64,000 bases of DNA from JAFGRR01 sp964563855 (GTDB taxonomy: Bacteria > Planctomycetota > Phycisphaerae > UBA1845 > Fen-1342), in the NCBI GenBank assembly GCA_964563855.1, contig CAZLYU010000008.1:15308-79307 (forward strand), read 5' to 3'. The position numbers were made by a program, and so were the translations under genes. Position 1 is the stretch's first letter. Each line of letters opens with the position of its first letter. Under the pieces are notes generated by a model. It was given only the letters and a program-made list of their open reading frames with translations. It made no database searches and had not been told where the DNA came from. Below, piece by piece: positions 16,331 through 24,350 of the stretch.

Positions 16331-17401
16331 ATGAGCGCGCGTTTTGACGCTGCGGGGGGGAACGTGAATGGTGGGGGAATGTCGTATTTGCTCGAGTTTG
16401 AGAAGCCCATTGCGAAGATGGAGCAGGAGATACAACGCCTGGAGGCGACGCAAGCCGATTCGGGCCGCGACCATTCGCAAGTGATCGCGCGGATTCGCGA
16501 GCAGCTCTCGAACGCGCTGACGCAGGCGTATAAGCAGTTGACGCCGTGGGAAAGCGTGCTGGTCGCGCGGCATCCGAAGCGGCCGCTGTTGCGCGACTAT
16601 CTGCGGCTGATGGTCAGCGATTTTTGCGAGCTGCACGGCGACAAGCTGTATGGGGATGACCGGGCGCTGCTCACCGGATTTGGACGGGTGGCGGGGCAGC
16701 GGGTGATGCTCATCGGGCACCAGAAAGGGCGCGACACCCGCGAAAAGATTGAAGCGAACTTTGGCTGTGCTCATCCCGAGGGATATCGAAAAGCGCTGCA
16801 GAAGATGAAGCTGGCCGAGAAGTACCACGTGCCGGTCGTTTGTCTGGTGGATACGCCGGGTGCTTACCCGGGGGTTGGCGCCGAAGAGCGCGGCATCGCG
16901 AGCGCGATTGCGGTCAACCTGATGGAGATGTCGCGGTTGCGGACGCCGGTGGTCGCAGCGGTGATTGGGGAAGGGGGCAGCGGCGGCGCGCTTGGGATTG
17001 CCGTCGCAGATCAGGTCGCGGTGATGGAGTATGCCTACTACTCGGTGATCAGCCCGGAAGGTGGTGCGGCGATTCTGTGGAAGTCGGGCGAGCACGCGCC
17101 GAAAGCGGCGGCGGCGCTCAAGCTCACGCCGCCACACCTGAAGAAACTCGGCTTGATTGACGCGATCATCAAGGAGCCGCTCGGCGGGGCGCACCGGTCT
17201 CCGGAGGCGGCGGCGAAGAGCCTGGAGTCGTGGGTGGCCGGAGCGTTGCGGAAGGTCATGTCACGGGATATCGACACGTTAGTTCAAGAGCGTTACGCGC
17301 GTTTCCGATCGATCGGATCGTGTTTTCGCAGCAACGATCCGGAACGCGTTCGTGCGAAGCCGGGCCGTAAGCAAGATGCGGGTGTCGCGTCGGTCCGCTG
17401 A
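16331..17401 (+). CDS. accA: Acetyl-CoA carboxylase carboxyltransferase subunit alpha
   Basis: 356 residues. With AccD it transfers the carboxyl group from carboxybiotin to acetyl-CoA, giving malonyl-CoA for fatty acid synthesis. Signatures: LEFEKPIAKMEQEIQRLE, HPKRPLLRDYL, GDKLYGDDRA, IGHQKGRDT, CLVDTPGAYPGVGAEERG, GEGGSGGALGI and SVISPEGGAAILWK. AAAGGG lies 6 bases before the ATG at 16331; an in-frame ATG at 16379 is also possible because homologues begin near LEFEKP. The Arg/Lys-rich C-terminal 20 residues are not typical. Confidence 0.94.
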   Translation: MSARFDAAGGNVNGGGMSYLLEFEKPIAKMEQEIQRLEATQADSGRDHSQVIARIREQLSNALTQAYKQLTPWESVLVARHPKRPLLRDYLRLMVSDFCELHGDKLYGDDRALLTGFGRVAGQRVMLIGHQKGRDTREKIEANFGCAHPEGYRKALQKMKLAEKYHVPVVCLVDTPGAYPGVGAEERGIASAIAVNLMEMSRLRTPVVAAVIGEGGSGGALGIAVADQVAVMEYAYYSVISPEGGAAILWKSGEHAPKAAAALKLTPPHLKKLGLIDAIIKEPLGGAHRSPEAAAKSLESWVAGALRKVMSRDIDTLVQERYARFRSIGSCFRSNDPERVRAKPGRKQDAGVASVR

Positions 17402-17485
17402 GGCATTTTGGAAGCGGCGCGACGGGCGGTAGCGTCTGAGCTTCGCGCGGTAAGCGGTGGTGTGAGGGGCTGGCGGAGTGGTTGC

Positions 17486-17824
17486 ATGGCGACGGGGGAT
17501 GCACCTCATCCGGTGGAAATTGAACTCGACCGGACTCGAGCGCTGCGGATTGTCTGGTCGGACGGCGTCGCCTCGCGGGTTGGGCTGGCGACGCTGCGCA
17601 AGGCATGCCCGTGCGCGGTTTGTCGCGACAAGCCATCAGCGACACCGGCGTCGGGTGGACTGCTGCCGATCGTGTCGGCTGGCGAGGGCGCGCGGGCGAT
17701 GTGCACGGCGACGGGGGCCGAGTTGGTCGGTCACTATGCGCTGCGGGTGTACTGGGAAGATGGACACAACTCAGGAATCTACGATTTTGGTCGCCTGCGG
17801 AAGCTGGGTGAGGAGGCAGGCTGA
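17486..17824 (+). CDS. DUF971 (GBBH-like N-terminal) protein
   Basis: 112 residues. The pattern RIVWSDGVASRV, LRKACPCAVCRD, GHYALRVYWEDGHNSGIYDF and RLRKL is the DUF971/gamma-butyrobetaine-hydroxylase-like N-terminal domain, found alone in bacteria near Mrp/Apbc-type iron-sulfur carriers and fused to dioxygenases in eukaryotes. The CPCAVC motif suggests metal binding. GGAG lies 7 bases before the ATG at 17486, which is preferred over the frame's first start at 17408. Function in bacteria is not settled. Confidence 0.85.
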   Translation: MATGDAPHPVEIELDRTRALRIVWSDGVASRVGLATLRKACPCAVCRDKPSATPASGGLLPIVSAGEGARAMCTATGAELVGHYALRVYWEDGHNSGIYDFGRLRKLGEEAG

Positions 17825-17921
17825 CGACGGTTAAGTGCAGGTGTCTCTGTTCTTTGGTGGATCGAGACGCTAGTATGCGTAAAAGATCAGGTTCTCAGGT
17901 TTGTGAAGGACAAAAGCGCTC

Positions 17922-18479
17922 ATGGAGCTAAGCACCCCGGCCCAACAACAATCTGTTGATTTGCATCTAACGCTCTTTGAGCGGGGCCTGCACCCTGAAT
18001 TGTTTTCGCATTACGGCGACTATCGGGTTTCACAAGGCGACTATCACGCCGACATCTGGATCGTTGGTCTGGGCCACGTGGTGACGCTGTCACGCGGGTC
18101 GAGCGCGCTGACCGAGCTGGTGTCGCGCGACAGCGAGGCGCTGCCGACGCGTGGGGTGTTGTCGCGGTTTCGCTTGAAGGGCGAGCGCGACCTTGACAAG
18201 CGGTCGAACGACGGCTGGCTCTACATGGTGAGCAGCCAGGTCGAGACGATGGATGACGCCCTATACAAGTCGGTGCATCTGGACCTGATGCGTCACGCAA
18301 GCCGCCGGGGCATGTTCGTCACGTACGACGAGTGGGCGGACGGGAGCGAGTTGGCGCCATTCACGCATGTGGATACCGAGGCTCGCGATCGCGAGTTTCA
18401 CGTTCATGCGTTCCACGCGTTTCCTCACGAGCGGACGATCGTCAAGACGCAATCGATCATCGAACTGCCGCGCGGCTAA
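17922..18479 (+). CDS. Conserved hypothetical protein, possibly DUF2617
   Basis: 185 residues, soluble, no signal peptide. Features include LTLFERGLHPELF near the N-terminus, a central RFRLKGERD block, and HVHAFHAFPHERTIVKTQS near the C-terminus. This resembles from memory the DUF2617 family of planctomycetes and actinobacteria; I cannot confirm it here. GAAGGAC precedes the ATG at about 10 bases. It lies just before uvrA with a gap of 17 bases to the chosen uvrA start. No function can be stated. Confidence 0.75.
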   Translation: MELSTPAQQQSVDLHLTLFERGLHPELFSHYGDYRVSQGDYHADIWIVGLGHVVTLSRGSSALTELVSRDSEALPTRGVLSRFRLKGERDLDKRSNDGWLYMVSSQVETMDDALYKSVHLDLMRHASRRGMFVTYDEWADGSELAPFTHVDTEARDREFHVHAFHAFPHERTIVKTQSIIELPRG

Positions 18480-18496
18480 GCGGCGCGGCGGCAGGC

Positions 18497-20404
18497 GTGG
18501 AGCACGAGCGCGACGACAGCCGAGTGATTCGCGTGGTCGGCGCTCGTGAACACAACCTGCAAAGCGTTTCGGTCACCCTCCCCAAACATCGGCTGATCTG
18601 CTTCACCGGCGTGTCCGGAAGCGGCAAGAGCAGCCTTGCGTTCGACACGCTCTATGCCGAGGGCCAGCGTCGCTACATCGAGTCGTTGAGCTCGTATGCG
18701 CGGCAGTTTCTCGGGCAGCTCCCCAAACCCGATGTCGATCAGCTGAGTGGGCTCGCGCCGTCGATCTCCATCCAACAGAAAGCGACCGGATGGAACCCGC
18801 GGAGCACGGTCGCGACCATCACACAGATTCATGACTACCTGCGCGTGTTGTACGCCCGCGCCGGTGTGCAGCGCTGTACGAACTGCAGCCAACCGATTGT
18901 CGGCCAGACGCGGGAGCAGATGCTGGCGCGAGTGCTGGCGCTGCCGGAGGGGGCCCGCGTGATGCTGCTGGCGCCGTGCGTGCGTCAGCAAAAGGGCGAG
19001 CATCGTGAGCTGTTTGAAGACCTGCATCGGCAGGGGTTCGTTCGTGCGCGGGTCAACGGCCAGATCGTCGAACTCACGGATCCGCCGCCGCTCGACCGTT
19101 ATCGCCGCCACAACATCGAGGTGTTGATTGATCGGCTGGTCGTGCAGGACGGCGTGCGTCAGCGTCTAGCCGAGGCGTTGGAGCTGGCGCTTGAGGTCGG
19201 CGAGCAATCGGCGATCGTCGGTGTGCTGGCCGAGTCGGCTGAGCGCGATGCGGGGTCTTTCGAACGCGAGCTGCTGCTGAGCGCGGGATACGCTTGCCAA
19301 GACTGCGGTCTCAGCTTTGAGCCGCCGACGCCGCAGATGTTCAGCTTTAATAGCCCGCAAGGCATGTGTCCGACATGCGACGGATTAGGAGAGCGTTTCG
19401 ACTTTGTGCCGGAGCTATTGGTGCCGGACACGTCGAAGAACTTCTTCGCGCCATGCATCGCGGCGTTTCGGCACAAGCTTGGGCGTTGGCGCCGGCATAT
19501 CTATCGCGGCGTGGCGGATCACTTTGGGTTTGATATCAAACGTCCGTGGCGCAAGCTGGCGCCGGAGCATCAGCATGTGCTGCTGTATGGGGCCGGCGAC
19601 ACGCACATCACGTACGAGTGGCGCGGGCGCGGCGACGCCTGGAAGCATGGCGGCGTGTTTGAAGGCGTGATCGCCGAGCTGCAAAACCGCTATCGCAAAG
19701 CGACGTCGACGGTGGCTCGTCGCTTCTATGAGCAGTTCATGCGGCAAGGCCCGTGTCCGACCTGTGTCGGCGGTCGGCTGCGGGCCGAAGCGTTGGCGGT
19801 GACGCTGCCGGGCGTGGATGTGGATGGCGCGCCGGTCGACCTGAATCTTCACCAGCTTGGCGAGTTACCGATCGCTGACGCCGCTAGCTTCATCGCCGGT
19901 CTGCAGCTCGCGGGTGTTCAGGGGGTGATCGCTGCTGAGCCGCTGAAGGAGATTCGGGCTCGGCTCGGGTTTTTGCTGGACGTGGGGCTCGACTATTTGA
20001 CCCTCAATCGGCGGGCGCCGACGCTCTCTGGTGGGGAGTCGCAACGCATTCGGCTGGCGAGTCAGATTGGGAGCGGGCTGACGGGGGTGCTGTATGTGCT
20101 CGATGAACCCAGCATTGGTCTACATCCGCGCGACAATCGCCGGCTGTTGGCGTCGCTGCAACGTTTGCGCGATCAGGGGAACACGGTGGTGGTCGTCGAG
20201 CATGATCGCGAGACGATGGAGGCGGCGGACTATGTCGTCGATTTCGGACCGGGTCCGGGCGTGCGGGGTGGACGCATTGTCGGGGCCGGCGGCGTCGATG
20301 AAGTCAGTCAGTCCGCCGAGTCGCTGACCGGGGCATACTTGTCTGGGCGGCGGGCGATCGAGACGCCGAAGAATCGGCGGCCGATAAGCAAGCCTCCGAT
20401 TTGA
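18497..20404 (+). CDS. uvrA: UvrA first half only (half-length excinuclease subunit A)
   Basis: 635 residues against about 940 in the family. All first-half modules of UvrA are present: Walker A GVSGSGKS (residues 38-45), FDTLYAEGQRRYIESLSSYA, the UvrB-binding domain (RLMLLAP-like block, KGEHRELFEDL), a zinc module (CQDCG to CPTCDGLG), a second Cys pair (GPCPTC), the signature LSGGESQRIRLASQIG, and Walker B VLYVLDEPSIGLHPRDN. It stops just after GAYLSGRRAIETPKNR, where E. coli UvrA goes on into its second ATPase half. No in-frame or shifted continuation follows. The start is taken as GTG 18497; the frame is open to 18332, inside the previous gene. It may be a split or specialised UvrA. Confidence 0.85.
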   Translation: MEHERDDSRVIRVVGAREHNLQSVSVTLPKHRLICFTGVSGSGKSSLAFDTLYAEGQRRYIESLSSYARQFLGQLPKPDVDQLSGLAPSISIQQKATGWNPRSTVATITQIHDYLRVLYARAGVQRCTNCSQPIVGQTREQMLARVLALPEGARVMLLAPCVRQQKGEHRELFEDLHRQGFVRARVNGQIVELTDPPPLDRYRRHNIEVLIDRLVVQDGVRQRLAEALELALEVGEQSAIVGVLAESAERDAGSFERELLLSAGYACQDCGLSFEPPTPQMFSFNSPQGMCPTCDGLGERFDFVPELLVPDTSKNFFAPCIAAFRHKLGRWRRHIYRGVADHFGFDIKRPWRKLAPEHQHVLLYGAGDTHITYEWRGRGDAWKHGGVFEGVIAELQNRYRKATSTVARRFYEQFMRQGPCPTCVGGRLRAEALAVTLPGVDVDGAPVDLNLHQLGELPIADAASFIAGLQLAGVQGVIAAEPLKEIRARLGFLLDVGLDYLTLNRRAPTLSGGESQRIRLASQIGSGLTGVLYVLDEPSIGLHPRDNRRLLASLQRLRDQGNTVVVVEHDRETMEAADYVVDFGPGPGVRGGRIVGAGGVDEVSQSAESLTGAYLSGRRAIETPKNRRPISKPPI

Positions 20405-20583
20405 GCACAGTGTGCTTGCGCGTCGGCCGCGAGACGCATGAGCGCAACGTAACGCATCCTTCCACAAGAACTAGGTGTGCGCTGAGCGGACGTAAGTCGC
20501 GCTGCTTATCTGATCGAGCCCGCGCGAATAGCCGATCAAACGTTGCAACGCCGCCATACACGCAGAGAAGCGAAGCAGGAATT

Positions 20584-20778
20584 ATGAGCGTCACGATGAT
20601 TTGTCCCAATCTCAGTTGCGGCCGAACGGTGGTCGCACCGGAAGCCTCGCGTGGGCAGGTGGTTCGCTGCGTGTATTGCGATCGACCGCTGGTGGTGCCG
20701 GCGAAGCGCAAAGAGCCGGCCGTCGAAGCGGAAGAGTCTCCTCCGGCGAAAGGTAGTCGGTCAGGTGCCCGTAACTGA
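20584..20778 (+). CDS. Small zinc-ribbon protein
   Basis: 64 residues. Cys7-x4-Cys12 and Cys29-x2-Cys32 form a zinc ribbon (MICPNLSCGRT and VVRCVYCDRP), followed by a charged, Pro/Glu/Lys-rich tail. Planctomycetes carry many short proteins with such an N-terminal ribbon, often fused to membrane or TPR segments. AGGA precedes the ATG. It overlaps the following TPR gene, so a joint role is plausible but not shown. The 179 bases upstream back to uvrA contain no recognisable element. Confidence 0.7.
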   Translation: MSVTMICPNLSCGRTVVAPEASRGQVVRCVYCDRPLVVPAKRKEPAVEAEESPPAKGSRSGARN

Positions 20779-21385
20779 GCATGATCTGTTGATGGTCGCG
20801 CGTGGCGAGGACCGCGTGGGACCGGGGCCGGCGCCGGATCGCTCGAAGGCCGAGGGGGGACCCGTCTTGGAACCCAACCGCGCGGCCCCGTCGCTCGCGT
20901 ACCTGTTGCTGCAGGAACCGGAACTCATCACCAGTTTGTTGGAAGGCGCCGAGGATCTGTCGCGCGCCGAGGTCGTCGAGCTTCGCCAAGCGATCGCGAC
21001 TGCGGTGGCGCAACGTCCGCGTCATTTCGACTTGCGCTACTTCGCGGCCTTGGCGGAAACAACGCTGCGTTACTGGACGCCGGCGGCGCAGCACATCGCG
21101 GTCGCGTTGCAGCTCAAGCCGCGCGACACGCGGGCGTTGCTGCTGGCAGGTCGCATCAGCGAAGCGTTGCAGCGACCCGCGCAGGCGATTCGGCATCTCG
21201 AGAGCGCGGTGGCGGTCGGGGCGCGTTATTGCGATGTGTATACGCGTCTGGGCAACCTCTATCGGCAGGTCGCGCTCCCGGATCGGGCGCGGCGCGCTTA
21301 CGCAGAAGCGTTGCTGATTAATCCCCATCACGAGCCCGCCCGCACGGGTTTGCTCAGCATTCGGCACACTGAGGGCGTCGCGTGA
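20765..21385 (+). CDS. TPR-repeat protein, short
   Basis: 206 residues. From about residue 90 the text falls into tetratricopeptide-like units (RYFAALAETTLRYWTPAAQH, ALLLAGRISEALQRPAQAIR, YTRLGNLYRQVALPDRARRA), a helical scaffold for protein contacts. I chose GTG 20765, overlapping the zinc-ribbon gene by 14 bases; ATG 20792 is an alternative. Its stop overlaps the start of the next TPR gene as GTGA. No signal peptide was seen, so it is probably cytosolic. The binding partner is unknown. Confidence 0.7.
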   Translation: MPVTEHDLLMVARGEDRVGPGPAPDRSKAEGGPVLEPNRAAPSLAYLLLQEPELITSLLEGAEDLSRAEVVELRQAIATAVAQRPRHFDLRYFAALAETTLRYWTPAAQHIAVALQLKPRDTRALLLAGRISEALQRPAQAIRHLESAVAVGARYCDVYTRLGNLYRQVALPDRARRAYAEALLINPHHEPARTGLLSIRHTEGVA

Positions 21386-23037
21386 GCTGGTTGCTCGAAG
21401 TGCTTGGTCGCGGGCTGCTGGGCGAACTGCACGATGCGCTCGGCGATCACCTGCCGGCGGTCGACGATGACGCCTTGAGCGATATCGCGGCGCGGGCCGC
21501 CGATTCTCCAACGTCGCGCGACCTGGCGCTGCGACTCGCAACGCTGCACCTGCGAGGCGGACGGCTGACCGCGGCGCGAACCGAGTTTGAACGTGCGCTG
21601 CACCTGCCCGGCTCGACGCGAACCGCGCACGTCGGGCTGGCCTGCGTGGCGGACGGCGTGGGCCGACTGGATGACGCCGTGCGTCACCTGACGCAAGCCC
21701 GCGCGGAAGATCCGAGCGATCCGGCGATCGCCTTCGCGGTGGCCTATTGCTTTGAGCGACGGGGTGATTTCGCCGCAGCGGAAGCAAGCTACGCGCTCGC
21801 TGCCGAGCTGCATCCCGGCCTGGTCAACGCGCGCGAGCGGATCGCGGCGATCGCCGTGCGCGAGCAGCGCTGGGACGACGCGATTGCGCAGTACGAGGCG
21901 TTGCTCGAGCGACTGCCCGAGGATCTGCGGCTGCTGCTGATTCTCGCGGGGTTGAACCTGCAGGCTGGCGATGTGTATGCGGCCGGCGAGCTATATCAAC
22001 GCGCGTTGCTGGTCGAGCCGCAGGCGGATGCGGCGGATGATGCGGCGGATGACGCCGACGACGCCGGACGCTATCGCGAAGCGCTCGCGGCGCTGGAACG
22101 GCTAGTTGAGCAGTTCCCCGGCGTGCCCGACTTTCACGTGCAACTGGGCGATTCGTACGCCAAGATCGGAGACCACGTGGCGGCGGCGAGCGCCTTCGAA
22201 GCGGCGCTCGACCTGCATCCGAACTTTCTGGAAGCGGCGATCAAGCTCGGGGCCCAGCAGTCTCAACTCGGCCTGCTGGACGACGCCGCCCAGACATTCG
22301 CGCGGGCGCTCGAGCTCAATGACAATCTCGTGACGGCGTTTGTCGGCCTGGGTGTTGCGCAGGCCGACAACGATGAACTCGACAGTGCGCACGCCACGTT
22401 CGATCTGGCGGTGTCGCTGGAGCCAAACAGCACGTTGCTGTTCTGGGAGAGCACGCGGCTCGAGCTTCAGCATGCGCGGCGTCAGATGCGGGAACAGGTC
22501 GAGGCGCCGCCGGCGGAGCTGCTGCTCGAGGCGTTGCAACGTTGCGAGCAAGCGCTGTATCAGCATCCGAACTACGCCGACTTGCACTATCGCTACGGCT
22601 TGCTGCTCAATCAGATCGGCGAGCAAGAGCGCGCTGAGTCGGCGTTTTGCAATGCGGTTTCGATTAACCCGGGTTACTCGAAGGCGCAGATGCGTCTGGG
22701 ATTGTGCCTGAAAGCGCGTGGCGACCTTGAAGACTCCGAGGCGGCGCTGCGCCGCGCGCTGACGCTGGAGCCGGCGCAAGCGGAGCTGCATTACGAGCTT
22801 GGCCTGCTCTTTGCGCAGCGGGCACGGTTCGACCTCGCGGTCGAGCACTTTGAGCATGCCAGCGATGGCAAGGGGCGTGACATTTCGTTTCGCGCGAACA
22901 TGGCGCTTGCGCTACAGAACATGGGGCTGGTTGATCGGGCGCACGCGACGTGGCGGGCCGTGGCGGAGCTGGCGCGCGACATGCCTCCAGCGCCGACGCG
23001 TGAGTCGATCCTGCGGGGCTTGGGGCACGCGGAGTAA
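21382..23037 (+). CDS. Large TPR-repeat protein
   Basis: 551 residues, almost all helical TPR units, for example LRLATLHLRGGRLTAARTEF, AYCFERRGDFAAAEASYALA, LGDSYAKIGDHVAAASAFEA, YGLLLNQIGEQERAESAF and LGLLFAQRARFDLAVEHFEH. At about residues 213-230 an Asp/Ala run (ADAADDAADDADDAG) interrupts the repeats; it is encoded by an imperfect GCGGATGAT-type microsatellite. No membrane segment or enzymatic domain was seen. The GTG start overlaps the previous stop by 4 bases, so the two TPR proteins are translationally coupled. Confidence 0.85.
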   Translation: MSWLLEVLGRGLLGELHDALGDHLPAVDDDALSDIAARAADSPTSRDLALRLATLHLRGGRLTAARTEFERALHLPGSTRTAHVGLACVADGVGRLDDAVRHLTQARAEDPSDPAIAFAVAYCFERRGDFAAAEASYALAAELHPGLVNARERIAAIAVREQRWDDAIAQYEALLERLPEDLRLLLILAGLNLQAGDVYAAGELYQRALLVEPQADAADDAADDADDAGRYREALAALERLVEQFPGVPDFHVQLGDSYAKIGDHVAAASAFEAALDLHPNFLEAAIKLGAQQSQLGLLDDAAQTFARALELNDNLVTAFVGLGVAQADNDELDSAHATFDLAVSLEPNSTLLFWESTRLELQHARRQMREQVEAPPAELLLEALQRCEQALYQHPNYADLHYRYGLLLNQIGEQERAESAFCNAVSINPGYSKAQMRLGLCLKARGDLEDSEAALRRALTLEPAQAELHYELGLLFAQRARFDLAVEHFEHASDGKGRDISFRANMALALQNMGLVDRAHATWRAVAELARDMPPAPTRESILRGLGHAE

Positions 23038-23124
23038 CTTGGCGTTTCGGTGGGGGGGTTGACGTGTCCGGGGGCGCTGCGTGTCAATAGACGTCAACGC
23101 AACGCCGCGACCCCGGAGCCGGTC

Positions 23125-23790
23125 ATGTCCAACCAAACGCTGCCAATCACACCTGAGTTACATGCATACCTGGTCGAGGCTGGCGTGGTCGAGCCGGAGA
23201 TTCTGCGGCGACTGCGTGACGAAACCGCCCAGCACCCGAAGCACAACATGCAGATTGCGCCGGAGCAGGGGCGATTCATGCAGTTGCTCGCCACGTTGGG
23301 CGGCGCGCGGCGCACGCTCGAAGTCGGTGTGTTTACGGGTTACAGCTCGCTGGCCGTCGCGCTCGCGCTGCCGGCGGATGGGCGCATCGTGGCCTGCGAC
23401 GTAAGCGACGAGTACACCGCGATCGCGCGGCGGTATTGGGCGGAGGCGGGCGTTGCTGAAAAGATCGATCTGCGCATCGCACCGGCGCTCGAGACGCTCG
23501 ATGCTCTGATTGCTGAGGGGGCGGCTGAGACCTTCGACTTCGCGTTTGTCGACGCCGACAAAGAGAACTCGGACAACTATTACGAACGGGTGCTCACGCT
23601 GCTGCGTCCGGGCGGCTTGTTCCTGAACGACAATGCGTTGTCGGACGGGGAGGTGGTGAATCCGCCGGCTGACCGGGCCGACATTCGGGCGCTGGACGCG
23701 CTGAACCGCAAGGTGACGCGTGATCCGCGCGTGGTGAGCGCGCTGGTTCCGATTGCGGATGGATTGCTGATGGCGGTGAAGCGCGGTTAG
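23125..23790 (+). CDS. Class I SAM-dependent O-methyltransferase
   Basis: 221 residues of the caffeoyl-CoA O-methyltransferase type (PF01596-like). SAM-binding features: RTLEVGVFTGYSSLAVALAL, IVACDVSDEYTAIARRYW and FDFAFVDADKENSDNYYERV, with the metal-binding Asp in VDADK and NDNALSDGEV. Homologues methylate catechol-like hydroxyls in a divalent-metal-dependent way; the substrate here is unknown. GGAG lies 7 bases before the ATG at 23125, so the upstream open frame is not used. Confidence 0.88.
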   Translation: MSNQTLPITPELHAYLVEAGVVEPEILRRLRDETAQHPKHNMQIAPEQGRFMQLLATLGGARRTLEVGVFTGYSSLAVALALPADGRIVACDVSDEYTAIARRYWAEAGVAEKIDLRIAPALETLDALIAEGAAETFDFAFVDADKENSDNYYERVLTLLRPGGLFLNDNALSDGEVVNPPADRADIRALDALNRKVTRDPRVVSALVPIADGLLMAVKRG

Positions 23791-23847
23791 TGCGGCGTTT
23801 CATCGCGATCGGTCGCGCCGGCGCGTGATGGTGGGCGAGGAGAAACG

Positions 23848-24297
23848 ATGCGGGCAGTCGTCCAGCGTGTGAGCCGCGCCGCGGTGCGCGTGGGCAAGGA
23901 TGTCGCGGGTCGCGTCGATACCGGTTTGCTCGTGTATGTCGGGGTTGCGCCGCATGACGGCGAGGCTGATGTCGCCTACATCGCGGAGAAGATCGCGCAC
24001 TTGCGTATTTTCAATGACGCCGATGACAAAATGAACCTCTCGGTAGGCGAGGTCGACGGCGCGGTGCTGATTGTCAGTGCGTTTACGGTTACCGCGGATG
24101 CGCGCAAGGGCCGCCGCCCCTCGTTTGATACGTCCGCATCCGGCGATGTCGCGGCGCCGCTGATCGACGCTTTGGTGGACGCCGTTCGGGAGTACGGCGT
24201 CACCGTGCAAACGGGTCAGTTCGCGGCGAAGATGCAGATTCCAGCGGTGAACGAGGGTCCGATCTGCATCCTGCTCGACTCGCAGCGCGTCATCTGA
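23848..24297 (+). CDS. dtd: D-aminoacyl-tRNA deacylase, variant active-site loop
   Basis: 149 residues, full length. It removes D-amino acids (and glycine from tRNA-Ala) from mischarged tRNA. MRAVVQRVSRAAVRV, GLLVYVGVAP, LRIFNDADDKMNLSV and KGRRPSF are family signatures. The two defining loops differ from consensus: SQFT is S77-A78-F79-T80 here, losing the conserved Gln, and NxGPVT is N135-EGPI-C140, keeping the Gly-Pro pair but changing Val-Thr to Ile-Cys. Activity is likely retained through the Gly-Pro motif, but this is an inference. GAGGAGAAACG precedes the ATG. Confidence 0.93.
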   Translation: MRAVVQRVSRAAVRVGKDVAGRVDTGLLVYVGVAPHDGEADVAYIAEKIAHLRIFNDADDKMNLSVGEVDGAVLIVSAFTVTADARKGRRPSFDTSASGDVAAPLIDALVDAVREYGVTVQTGQFAAKMQIPAVNEGPICILLDSQRVI

Positions 24298-24350
24298 CGC
24301 GCGGCGCTCGCCACGTCACCAAGCCGAGCGGATGGATTCGGCGTCGGGGC

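Noticed and set aside
20405..20583. A frameshifted continuation of UvrA
   Set aside because: All three frames were read; none resembles the second ATPase half, and stops occur early.
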